Assembly: GCA_026413225.1 (NCBI GenBank)
Contig: CM048554.1
Location: 45,045,963 to 45,109,962 of the forward strand
Reading direction: 5' to 3'
Length of the DNA: 64,000 bases
Origin: Otis tarda
Taxonomy: Eukaryota > Chordata > Aves > Otidiformes > Otididae
Under the pieces are notes generated by a model. It did not search any database. It worked only from the letters and a program-made list of their open reading frames with translations, and was not told where the DNA came from. A program made the translations under genes and the position numbers. Shown here piece by piece: positions 51,701 through 62,705 of this stretch (the stretch's first letter is position 1; every line of letters starts with the position of its first letter).

Positions 51701-52676
51701 AATATCCTTAACATGGCTACAGATTGTTTATTTAGGCAGTTACTGATTGCTTGTTTTGGAGCACTTGCTTTGGATATCAGTAGAGATGCTTAAACTGCAG
51801 ACTGAAGTTTAAGATGTACTTTGCATAAGATAAGCATTCTTTGACTCTGGTTCATAGATATACTTCTAACTTAAATATGAACATTCAAGGAATGTTAAGA
51901 ATTGAATAAGGTTGTTTAAGGCATGTTCCCTCCACCAGTGTAACATTCAGAGTAGGCACAAACCATGTACAATTACAGGTTTTGGACGTAAATCCTCACT
52001 CATATCTGAAAATGCTTTCCACTTAATAAACAGAAGAGTTTTAGTAGCTTGCATCTTTATAGGTAAAACCCTGATGGTGATTGTGTAAAATGCATTAAAT
52101 TTGCACATGTGGTTAGTTTGACCTCTAAGATTTTTAGGATGCTCCTAAGGGATCACATGTGGTTCTCATTAAGAGAAACAAAAAAGAGAACAGGCAGGAT
52201 TATTTTATCAATGCGGTATGCTAAAAGCAACAGCAACAAAATACAACCTTTCAGTATCATTCACCAAGGACAGCCAAAGCACAAATTATTTTTTCTTAAT
52301 AGCTGAAACTCAGGATGTTCTTGGTGGTATCACAATGAAAAAATAATTTATGTAGCTTCTTTTTGAAGCAATCAATTCTCTGTCTTTAACAGCGAAACTA
52401 ACAGCAACATAATAGTCTGGCTTTGCTGGTGGCAGAGGAACTTAAATCATCAGACCGGCAACTTTCCCTTTGGAGAAAAGCCTGTTACAGTACAGGGTGA
52501 GCTGGTCTTATAGAATGGGCAAGTCAAGGGGACTGTGCACATGGTAATTACTCCAAGATGATCTCAACAGCCCCAAGTAGGCAAGCAGATACGCTGTTAC
52601 TGGATGTTTGTATTTCTGTACGGGTGTTCCTGCGCTTCCAGGAACTCATCAAGGATTACTTGGTAGTGTAGGCTTC

Positions 52677-52698
52677 TTTTTTTTTTTTTTTTTTTTTA
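52677..52698. repeat. Run of 22 T
   Basis: A homopolymer of 22 T followed directly by five A. No CR1 or processed-gene body is attached, so it looks like a mononucleotide microsatellite. Its length is likely to vary between individuals and between assemblies. Confidence 0.8.
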
Positions 52699-55697
52699 AA
52701 AATGCTTTCTATTAAATGTAGGTCTATTGGCCGTGATTTCACTGATGTGCTGGTTTTGTATTACATGGTTAAAAATGCTCTGGACAAAGTTTAATAATTA
52801 AATCCATTATTAATGTCTCCTTAAGAAGACAAGAGGAAGGCTGTGCATGTTGATTCAATGCTGCAGATGTGGGCTCTTCAATAGATTAAAATATGCAGAC
52901 TGCCTTCTAAACAAATATACCCCCCAAAACTTCAGTCTTTAGAACACTGCAGAACTTGAAAGCTAGTAACCAAAACCATGGGAGATTTAATTTTTTAATC
53001 AGCTGCTCATTGTATGTTTAGGTGTGATTTCCATAAGGTTTGTCACCTCCATGAGTGACAAATCATCATTTTCCAGATCTCCTTGTGAGTAAAATGTGGT
53101 CAGTACAAAGCCAGCTTGGCCTGGTTCGTCAGCAACCCTCCAAGGATAAAACTCCTGATGGATAGCCCCCTGAGGATTAAGTAGAGCTTACTGTATCAAG
53201 ACTCAAACATCACACCAGGTGCACTTCTTGATGTGTTTGGAAGATATTTTAGCTGATATAATTGCAGGTCATGTAGAAGAATCTGGCCACTAGAAGAAAT
53301 AATACTTTGCAGAGATTTGCCATTCTTCAGGAAGGAATAAGCTAGAAGGGAGGGAGGGAAAGATGTAATATAAACCTAAAATTTAAAGCTGAGATTATGG
53401 AAGAAAGAGGCAGACTGGGAGACTCAGAACAGGAAGGTGCGTTGATCCTGTCCCCAGGTACCAGCTGGCATTCGGAAGTGTTGGATTTAATCCAAATTCT
53501 TCCCTATGTTTATGTTAGAGCTAAAGGTGAAATTCCACCTTCGATTTTATGTAAAATATTGACGTATCAGAAATGTTTTTAAAGTTCAGAAATACAAGAA
53601 TTTGTACAAAAGCTTTTGCAGTAGCGTCCTGTGTGTTAGCTAGAATATGATGTTTAGAAAAAAAAAAACTTGATTTATCTGTTGGAAGCAAAACCTGTAT
53701 GTAATAGAGGCTTTTCCTCTATTAAAATACTATTTATAAGTTTAGTCCTTTGAAAAGGTCTTCCTTCCAGGAATTTTAGCCTTTTCAGCCTTTCCAAAGG
53801 CTCCAGAAACATACAGCATTACAGTAAGAGGGACTTTTTTATTGAAGACCGGAGAAGGAGTAGGCAGTTAATTTAATTAATTGGTCACTTTAGAAATTGA
53901 GATGAAAACAGTCACACAAGTCATAAGGATGAGTCTCTTCTTCTTCGCAAGGCAGCTATGAATTGAAAGAGTTGCCCATGTAAACCTGACAGCTTTTTTT
54001 TTTTTTAACCCTGACACTTAAGAGTGTGTCATGGACCTTTTGAAGAAAATACAGGGATTTGTAGGCAGCTTTGTAAGTTGTATAATTTTGACTGGAGTTC
54101 TACGTTTTCTTGATTCATGAACCAAATCTTGTCATCAATTTTTTAAGATTGGGGCTGATGGTAACTAATGTGAGTGTTTAGAAGTAGCTAACAGTCGTTT
54201 AAATACTGTACTCTGAAAAAAATATTGACTGACACCCTGTGTAGTTGTCTGTTGTTTTATTGTGACCAAAACTGTGATGTACATGTTAGATATTATGAGG
54301 AGAAAATTCTATTTTGTTAGTTATTTAATAAAGTTATATTCCAGTTTAACAAATGAGATTAGCAGCACTGGATGAAGGATTTGAAATCTTCCAAACTTGT
54401 CCAAGAGCTTGGAGACTGCAAAATACAGAGCTTTTCTGAGACCTTTTACAAAAGTTTTGTTTTAGATATCCCTAAGGTAGCTAACTACACTAAGATACCT
54501 GTAACTAAACTAGTTCACAAGAGAGATGTTATGGGTTTTTATCTAATAGACATTGATCAGCAGGTTGCATTTGAAATTTGTTAAGTGCTCATTGAGAGTT
54601 TGAGCAAATATGCTTTGATTTTTATGTCATTAAATGTTTAGTAAATATTGTAAGTTGCTGTATATCTGCAGTGCTTGTTCTGCTAATAGTTTTGCAACAT
54701 CTGTTTCCTAATTAGGAAAAATGCAAGCAAAATAAACTACCTCTTTGGAAAACATTTAATTTCTCTTGACCAGAATAGCCAAAAACTAATATTACAAACA
54801 TTAACATAAACTACTTTGATTTCATAATCAGTGACTTGTATCTGTCTTATTTATGTAACAAATGCAGTATATTGATGTTACTGTTGTTGTTCATCTCTAA
54901 GTGAGGTGATGCTCTTTTGGAAAAAGAGGAATGATCCAGGAGAAAATAGTTGTCATCTTTTAAAGTCATCTGACTTAGTGTCATTGAAAATTGGGGGTTT
55001 GAGAAGAGAATGAGAATCTGGAAGAGTCGTGCATCAAAATTCTTTGGTACTTGCTCTCCATAAAGGTGTGTTGGCATCCTCGTTTATATATAGAAATACG
55101 AATGGTTATAAATCATGTTGTGTAATGAGTAGAAGTGATTTTTTAAGGGCCTCTGCAGACTTTAGTGGTTAGAGGAGCAAGAGGTTGTATATTTAATTTG
55201 TTTAAATCTTTTTCCCAGTGTTCTGACAGAATTGAGGCCAAATGTGTGAGCTTTCCATGTTCTTTGCTCCTTGTTGTTTCCCTTGGAAGAGGAGGCAATT
55301 TGCTCCGCAATTCATTAATGTTGATCTTCTTTAAAATAAACAGTAATACAAGAGAAACTGAATTGTAGAGGTTAAGCCATGTGTTCCTGATAGAGTTGAA
55401 ACTGTGTGTGTGAGCAGGGTGCACAGGAGGTCTATGACCACATATTGCTGATTTCTTCAATAAATGCCAGTTCGGTTTGCATCAGATCGGCCATCCAAAA
55501 TAAGCAAACCAATGACTACCTTAAATTCAGCATGACTTAACTACAAAAGATTAATCAAACTTTTGAAAAATAATATTTGTAGAGCTCCAAACTGTGAGAG
55601 TCTAGGATTGATTTCGTGTTACGTAGACCTAAGCTGCAATCAGTGGTACTTAAAGGCAGCAAAGGTGGTAAAGGCAGAACAGAAATCAAAATGGTCC

Positions 55698-55716
55698 CAG
55701 CGCTACTGTAGCGCTG
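55698..55716. repeat. 19-bp palindrome, 9-bp perfect arms
   Basis: CAGCGCTAC and GTAGCGCTG are exact reverse complements around a single central T. The palindrome is GC-rich within an AT-rich intron and contains AGCGCT on both sides. It abuts the first copy of a duplicated CACGTG-containing 16-mer. Confidence 0.8.
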
Positions 55717-55760
55717 TATTGCACGTGGAGCAATCCAAAACGCAGTATTGCACGTGGAGC
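55716..55760. repeat. Duplicated 16-mer, each copy with a CACGTG E-box
   Basis: GTATTGCACGTGGAGC occurs at 55716-55731 and again at 55745-55760, 29 bp apart and identical. Each copy carries a perfect palindromic CACGTG, the core bound by bHLH factors of the MYC/USF/CLOCK/TFEB type. Binding is not shown by the sequence. The pairing and spacing are the observation. Confidence 0.75.
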
Positions 55761-56779
55761 TTCTGAACCTGCCCCGTCTGATTTACATCTGCAGAGAGGG
55801 AATAGCTCCTGAAGGGTGTGCTTCCTGACTCACCTACCAGGCAGTTCCTTGTTGAAAACAAATAGCTTATTGTTACTCTGGTCATATAATATTCTGTAAG
55901 TGTTTAACTTGGGCCTCTTAAAAGGCATTTGAACAGGAGCCTGTGAATTTAAAAGGACTATTTAGCTCCGTTAACCTTTTTCTCTTAAAAAAATCCCTGG
56001 ACTCTAATGGCTGACAAAAGGTTTCCTCCTGCCAGTGACTTCAACTCCTTTCTAATTTTATATTCACCTACCAGAACTGAAAATGAAATTACAAAGAATT
56101 CTGACTACCCTATCACCAGTTACTTGTTCGACATTAATGATAAGAAATTAGCTAGGTTTCAAAGACTTTATTTTCAGGATCTAATCCGGAAATCTGCTAC
56201 AGTGTGTCAAAATTAATAGTATGGAAACTGGCGCCTGTGTTTTCAGATTTGTCTACTGTTTGGCCACGCCTACCTAAAATAATAATTTTTTAAAGACACT
56301 TTTTTCCCCATGCTGAAGATACTGTTAGGCTGCAGCTTTGAGCAGTTAAAAAGACACATCTGTAGACCCTTTAAAACCTGCAATCCCATTACCTTTTTTG
56401 TATTCTTTCAGTCACTTTGTGTCTTCTATGGAGTTTCATGATGATCTGGTAGGGACACAGCAGCTCCTCCTGTCATTGTTTCATTCTCCTTGCTTAAATT
56501 AGAAACATGTTTCTTCTGAGCCTTTTTCTTTTAAGCAGTAATCCTTTCTGTCCCTGCCTGTGCTTCTACAGGTTGCAGGTGTCATCTTCCCCTCTGCCTG
56601 GCAGGTCAAGTCTATGACGATGCTTGCCTTTTACATGTTACTCAGGGCAGCCAGCCTTTGACCTCTCTTCAGTCAGATGCGTGGAAAAACTCCGCAGTAT
56701 CGGCTGTTGGTGAAATTTAACTCAGTGATTGTCTGTGACCTGATTTTTATTTCCACCTGGATAGTCAACACTGAAGTAC

Positions 56780-57219
56780 CATGAAGAAGATCACAGGGCT
56801 GGAGCATCTCTCCTGTGAGGACAGGCTGAGAGAGCTGGGGCTGTTCAGCCTGGAGGAGAGAAGGCTCCAGGGAGACCTTATAGCAGCCTTCCAGTACCTA
56901 AAGGGGGATTATAAGAAAGATGGAGAGAAACTCTTCAGCAGGAACTGTTGCGATAGGATGAGGGGTAATGGTTTTAAAGTAGAGGGAGGTACATTCAGAC
57001 TGGACATAAGGAAGAAGTGTTTTACACTGAGGATGGTGAAACACTGGTTCAGGTTGCCCAGAGAGGTGGTGGATGCCCCATCCCTGGAAACATTCAAGGC
57101 CAGATTGGAGGGGGCTCTGGCCAACCTGATCTGGTTGGAGATGTCCCTGCTTCTTGCAGGGGGGTTGGACCAGATGACCTTTAAAGGTCCCTTCCAACCC
57201 TAACGATTCTATGATTCTA
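56780..57219 (+). mobile_element. CR1 LINE 3' end (sense)
   Basis: About 440 bp of sense CR1 from GAAGATCACAGGGCTGGAGC in late ORF2 through the 3' UTR to CGATTCTATGATTCTA. The ORF2 frame is intact through the fragment (ERLREL-type start, [20 protein letters not shown]). The usual stop after ANLI is changed from TAG to TGG, so the frame runs on into the 3' UTR to about 57203. It is 5'-truncated and cannot encode a functional protein. Confidence 0.95.
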
Positions 57220-57421
57220 AGTACAGCATCAGGAGGAGTGCTAGAAACTGAAGGATAAGCTTCTAAGTGCAGTGATGTTCCTGGAGCAGGCTGTCTATAA
57301 GCTCTGTATCCAAAGAGAAACAAAAAGCAAGAAGATGAACTTGTGAAAATTATGTTTTAATACATCTGGGCTTGGTATGTAGGATGGCCATTGAGTATTT
57401 GGTACCAGCACTTTGACTTCA

Positions 57422-57495
57422 CAGATCTGCTGTTGTTACACCAATCTGCTTGCTAATGCAGATCTGCTGTTGTTACACCAATCTGCTTGCTAATG
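57422..57495. repeat. Perfect tandem duplication, 2 x 37 bp
   Basis: A 37-bp unit starting CAGATCTGCTGTTGTTACAC and ending TTGCTAATG is repeated once with no mismatch and no gap (57422-57458 and 57459-57495). Identity of both copies implies a recent duplication or an assembly artefact. It lies about 200 bp after the CR1 terminus. Confidence 0.9.
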
Positions 57496-60019
57496 TAGAC
57501 AAAGCATTACTTTAATGAAGTATAGATCTCTCCACTGACATCACTAGGCTGCTGTTAGTGTATATAGTATGGATATTGTTTTAATATCCATTTTATATTT
57601 CTATGTGGAATACCCTTGGATATGAGGATCCTAACCATCTCTAGCTCTATCCTGTTCAGAGTCAAATACAATTTATCATCTGGAGTGAGCATATGATGTA
57701 TTTGTTTCCATTAATATCCAGGTTGGAAGGGAAATGAACTAATTTTTGGGTTTTGGATGAAAAAAAAGGAACATTGTTCCAGATGCCTGGAGCTCTCAGC
57801 CTTGCTACTGCTATGACTTTCTTGTTTGGAGACAGAATTCCTCAAAGCTTGTTTATGGGAGCACCACTTTATTTGGGTATCTGTGTTAAAAAAGAGACAT
57901 CTTGTACTCTTCCCACTGTCATTGTTGAAGTTCTGCACGAACAGGTCATCCTAAGTACTGTGCGGTGCACCATTTGAAATGTTCAGCATGTGATTTTTGG
58001 CTGTCAGGTCTGTTATGCCAATCACAGTTTGATTGTCTTCAAGACTAAGCTTTCTGCTACAGTCTGAAAAACACTGAAATCTCTTGATTTTGGAAAACTG
58101 AATTTCCTGTTATGTCCGTCTGGCACATACGGCTGAGAATTCACTAGCATCACCAGAGCAGTGGAGCCGGCCAAGAACAAATGTTTGGCATGTTTTATGC
58201 TAGAAAAGCCTTATTTCAAAATCAAAACATGCATATGTGCATACTCAAAATGAAGTGGTAAATGCTTAAAAGCTGGACCAGAATAAAAAGAACATGTCAG
58301 TATTGCTGTTGTCACTTTTTCAGTAAAGGTTGCGTCAGCCATCTTATTCCCAAAGCATGGTTTGTATGTTGGAATTTTTCTTTCCGGTGAAATGCCTGAA
58401 TAATAAGTGGGTCTTTCATTTTTTGAAGGGAGCTGAAGTGCAGGAGGCCCATTATGTTCCACATCTTAATTGAAATCTGTCATGGCTGCTTTCATACATT
58501 TTATGAGTACTTGTGAGAGATCTCTTAGTTTCTTTTACTTCTAAGCCTTTGACTGATCTGTCATTCTGTTTTCTCATGGTTTGAGCTCCTAACCCTAAGA
58601 GTATTTATTGGTGTTTTCACACAGATTAGTGGAGAACAACTTGAGCAACAACTGGATGCCCAAGATAGAAAAGTGAGGTTCACTTAGTCAGGGTAGATAG
58701 AAATTAAGCCTTCCTAATATTACTTTTCAAAAATAGGCCATACTAAAATTGCTTTGGCTTTTTACGGTGTCAGTTCTTATTGATGTGCATCTTCTCTGCA
58801 GGGAGGCTTTTAGCTCTTGTGCTTTAAGGCAAGCGGTAGGAGGCAAGCATGGAGAAGTTTTGGGAGGTTCATGACTGCTTCAGTAGTAAGAAAGTGTCCA
58901 AAAAGTCTCTGTTTATGCAAAAGGAGAAGAAAAAAGACCTTTTCAAAAGAGAGATCCTCGTAGTCTGCTATGTGTTATATGGATGCCTAATATTATAGGC
59001 CATAAAAGAAAGCATAAGTAATTAAGGCTTATTACAGAGTTTATCGTGGAAGGCGAGGGCAGTATTTCTGGTAAAAGCTGTCTTTTTTTTTTACAAGATC
59101 ATAGGCTAACCCTCCATAGGCAAATACAGCTGCCAAACTTCTATGCAAGAACCTCAGATCTTTCATTTTTATATCATGATCACATATCTTATTTGAAAGG
59201 TTTTTTTCCTTGAATTTTAAAGATGTTACAGAGTTGAGAATGTTTGTTGGAGCATTTTTATTTAACAATTTTTTGAAAGAGTTTCAAACATCAAGATAAG
59301 CATGCAAAGAAAAGTGCCAGATAAAATAAAAATTAAATACTGAACAGAATTAGTCATACTTAAAGCTTGGGCTGCTTGATTTGAAAAAGTTTTTGTTTTA
59401 GTGCGAGTCTCATTGGACTCATGAGAATAATTTCTGTGTTTTGAACTGGATTTCCTGTTTTTTCATAATTTAAGTTATATTTTAAGAAAAGTTTCCCTGG
59501 CTGAAACATACAGTGATAACAAAATAAAGAAAAATGAAGATGTTAACCTAATTTTACTTTTCTAATTGGAGAGAAAATGTCTGTCGCTTGCAGCTTGAAG
59601 AGGTAGAGTAGAAAGTAGCTTATTACCAATTTGCATTATACACACAAAATCCCCAATATGCTTGTCTGGAAAAAAAAAATCTGATTTGGTTGCACACATT
59701 ATCTGTAAACAGAACAAAGACCTACTAGTTGCCAGGGCAAGCTGTTTCATCCAGTAATAATGAAATGTGTAAACTGTGATTTGGTGGAACGGATGGAGGA
59801 AGGGTGTTGCCATTCTGCTAGGGAGACTGTCATTCAGAATGGACCAGGAAGTGAAGCTTCGATAACTTGGCATAATTATTTTGTATATATGGTCTAATTT
59901 GATCAGTAGTTGATCTTCATTAATTAAGTAAAATATATGCACCAAGTTGGTGTGTTTCACTGCTGTTTCTGAGCATGAAGGTTATAAATATTTAATCTTT
60001 AGTGATTTGATATTTCTAG

Positions 60020-60105
60020 GCAGAATCCCTGTTTGGTGACCAGAGCTGCCTATCTTGATGTCCTTGTGATGCTGAGTACTCACCTGGGGAAGTGTCAAAA
60101 GCAAG
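60020..60105 (+). CDS. THADA: THADA internal exon (QNPCLVTRA ...)
   Basis: This 86-nt exon follows TATTTCTAG. The first G completes the split arginine, then 28 codons read QNPCLVTRAAYLDVLVMLST and HLGKCQKQ, leaving one base (phase 1). QNPCLVTRA and the following hydrophobic helix match the human sequence I recall right after LWLAKR. The donor AAG/GTGGGT is the weakest of the set. I place the end there because the sequence beyond (GGSNVLFYKLDG and onward, open to 60311) no longer resembles THADA. A later donor cannot be fully excluded. A second AG four bases into the exon (60022-60023) would shift the frame if used. Confidence 0.88.
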
Positions 60106-60344
60106 GTGGGTCAAATGTTTTGTTCTATAAATTGGATGGAATATCTGTGAGGAAATTTCTGAGCTCTGTTGAATCTGGAGAAACAATAATACATGTACTC
60201 AAGGTAGTGCATAATACTTATTCTACTGAATGCTGGAGTCCTTTAGCTGCTTTGTATAAAAGGGCCCTTTATTCTGCTTTCTGTAGAGCTAGTCCTGAGG
60301 ATTGTTTATAAGAAGAATGAGGTATGGCTCCATGTCAAAGCTCA

Positions 60345-60927
60345 AGTTGAGGGAGGTGATTCAGGTCAAGGGAGGTGATTCTGCCCCCCTACTCGGCTCT
60401 GGTGAGACCCCACCATGAGTACTGCATCCAACTCTGGAGCCCCCACATAAGAAGGACATGGACCTGTTGGAGAGAGTCCAGAGGAGGGCCATGAAGATGA
60501 TCGGGGGCTGGAGCACCTCTCCAATGAGGACAGGCTGAGAGAGTTGGGGCTGTTCAGCCTGGAGAAGAGAAGGCTCCGGGGAGACCTTGTAGCAGTCTTC
60601 CAGTACCTAAAGGGGCCCTACAGGAAAGATGGGGAGAGGCTGTTCAGTAGGGCCTGTTGTGTTAGGACAACGGGTAATGGTTTTAAAGTAGGAGGAAGCA
60701 GATTCAGACTGGACGAAAGGAGAAAAATTTTTACAGTGAGGGTGGTAGAACACTGGTTCAGGTTTCCCAGAGAGGTGGTGGATGCCCCATCCCTGGAAAC
60801 ATTCAAGGCCAGGTTGGACGGGGCTCTGAGCAACCTGATCTAGTTGGGGATGTCCCTGCTCCTTGCACGGGGGTTGGACTAGATGACTTTTAAAGGTCCC
60901 TTCCAACCCAAACTATTCTATGATTCT
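60345..60927 (+). mobile_element. CR1 LINE 3' portion (sense)
   Basis: About 580 bp of sense CR1 beginning at the GGGAGGTGATTC block of ORF2 and ending with ACTATTCTATGATTCT. The body contains the shared ORF2 end ([13 protein letters not shown] region, then [20 protein letters not shown] and onward) and the 3' UTR. One G is missing in the stretch GATCGGGGGCTGGAGC near 60510 compared with the AGAGGGCTGG form, which breaks the frame. The 5' junction shows a 12-base duplication. It is a non-functional truncated copy. Confidence 0.95.
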
Positions 60928-61791
60928 GTTCCTAATCCTAGAACTGTGTAACAACAAGAAAGATCCCCTCTAGTTTTCCAAAAATGCTTCCTTGGATCCT
61001 TTTCTGATCCAGGGTTGTAAATACAAACAAAATCCAAACCCCAGAATATTGCTATTTTACCTTTCCTGAAAGCCACAGAGATATTACCTCATGAGACACC
61101 TGAAAGTGTTTCAGAGAAACAGTGTTTTCTCATATTTAGAAGTTTTGGAAGAAATAACTCTGAGAGCTTCTTTAAATTTCTTTTTTTTTTTTTTCGTATT
61201 GATTCTTTATCACTGTGAAGTTTTTGAAGGGTCAGTCAGAACTATCAGTGGTTTTAATGATGCAGAGTGTTCTTTGCAACAACATAAAACATACTGCCAA
61301 CAATAAGGAAAACCGAGGTTTGGAGGAAGGGGTACCCTTTCTAGCGTGACTGTGTATAGGCAAGTTTCAGTCAGCTGTAGCTGGCTTCCTTGTGGGCCTG
61401 TTCTGTTCATTTGTTATGAACACGTAATAAATTACCTTGTCAGTCCAGAAAGGCAATTAAAGAATAGTTCTTTCATTTCATTAAAATTCCTAATGACTAA
61501 TTTTAACACTGCATTTAATTCATTGGATCCATTCTTTATTTCAGATAGTTTTGTTTTCGGGCTGTTCTTAATTTTAAAACCAATTAATTCCTTTTGCTTT
61601 TTTTGCTTAGACCTTTGATAGGAGTAGTTCCGTTTAAATTCCACAATTGCTATTTGTGTGATTTCTTGTGAATGCACAGTTCAAATAGTGATAGTTGTCA
61701 GGAAAATGAGTTGATGATGATAGTATCTGAAATGAACTTCTTCAGTTAGGTTGATGCAGAGTCTAGCCCCTATAACAGAAGCATAGACATA

Positions 61792-61815
61792 CAGAAAACA
61801 TGTCAGAAAACATGT
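61792..61815. repeat. Perfect tandem repeat, 2 x 12 bp
   Basis: CAGAAAACATGT occurs twice in direct succession without mismatch. It is a short slippage-type duplication, and no element is attached. Confidence 0.75.
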
Positions 61816-62170
61816 GACAGTTGGGTTCCAGTATACAACAGGAAGATGGTTAGGGTTACTGGGGATTCTAGGAGGTGAGTCTGATATTTCATGTCCTCTG
61901 AAGAGTCGTTCCTCTCTCATGGGTCCCAGATATCAAGATGCACTGTTCAGTAAAGGGAATTTCTGGATGATGTTGCACTGTAGGTCTCTTTCTGTTGGTT
62001 CCTGACCACTGTTTGTGACTAGGTAAGGGCTGATGCTTTATAGGGAGGAGTGTACCACCGTATGTAAAGCAGCTTCACAATATAGCATGTCTCTAGGGAC
62101 AGGTTTTTTCCTGGCTCTTTAATGTTTGTTTTGGGTGAGCTGTATCTACCGTCAATAATTCTTATGTTAC

Positions 62171-62191
62171 TATATATATATATACACACAC
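62171..62191. repeat. TA/CA dinucleotide microsatellite
   Basis: Seven TA units pass directly into three CA units. Alternating pyrimidine-purine throughout, 21 bases. It is short and probably only weakly variable. Confidence 0.75.
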
Positions 62192-62444
62192 TTATTTTTG
62201 TTATTTTTTACAAAATAAAGTTTCTTAAATCCTGATATCCCATTATCCTTTGCAATACAATAAAAAATCTAGCTGTGTATAACAAACATAATAAACAAAA
62301 ACCACCTCCAGAGCCCCCTTCAGCCATATTTGGGCTCATCACCCTTTTTCATTTGAGGACTCCTTTTTTAAGGATAAATCTTCTTCGGTATATTAATTTT
62401 TACACTTCTAAAAATCGTGTTCCTCTACCTCTGTTCATCTCCTT

Positions 62445-62705
62445 TTGTAGTATGAATCATCCCAGTCTTTCTGTGCTCTCTTCATATGAAGTTTTTTTCC
62501 TCTGCTTCCGATTATTCTTGTCACTGACCCTTAAACTCTATTTTTATATTTTGTTTTATAAAGGAACAGCCAGTTATTCCAGGTGAGGTCTCCTCATTTG
62601 CTTTCTTAGCGGACATCACATTTCCTTTATCGGTCTCTTTCCTATTTCAGTTATCTTTGGGGTTTTTGTCTGTTTTTGCTTTTTAAACAATTGCTGCACA
62701 TGTGC
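62445..62705 (-). mobile_element. Ancient CR1-like ORF2/3' fragment, diverged
   Basis: Blocks such as CTCTCTTCATATGAAGT, TTCCAGGTGAGGTCT, TCTCTTTCCTATTTCAGTTA and TTTTTGCTTTTTAAACAAT followed by TGCTGCACATG occur in the same order as in the reverse complement of old sauropsid CR1/L3-type elements. There the corresponding text speaks of a TTCAAGGTGTGGTC-like block, CTATCCCTTTCCTAATG and CTGCCGCTGCACATTGA. The left part may reach back to about 62330. Divergence is high and no reading frame is kept. Identification is from pattern memory. Confidence 0.55.

Larger units (their letters stand above)
46350..60019 (+). other. THADA: THADA intron (13,670 bp)
   Basis: This phase-2 intron runs from GTAAGA to GATATTTCTAG. 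Recognised contents are a pyrimidine tract at 48.7 kb, a 22-T run at 52.7 kb, a palindrome with a duplicated CACGTG element at 55.7 kb, a young sense CR1 at 56.8-57.2 kb and a perfect 37-bp tandem duplication at 57.4 kb. Elsewhere I see only AT-rich unique sequence with short homopolymers. The minus-strand open frame at 59562-59960 (132 codons) sits next to the exon but has no similarity I recognise. The exons join directly at LAKR/QNPCL. Confidence 0.85.

Noticed and set aside
53039..53062. TTTGTCAC/GTGACAAA inverted repeat
   Set aside because: Eight-base arms with an 8-base loop are expected by chance several times in 64 kb.
56781..57203. 140-codon open frame
   Set aside because: It is CR1 ORF2 end plus read-through into its 3' UTR.
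59562..59960. 132-codon minus-strand open frame beside the last exon
   Set aside because: No similarity I recognise and no supporting signals. Frames of this size occur by chance in 64 kb on six frames.
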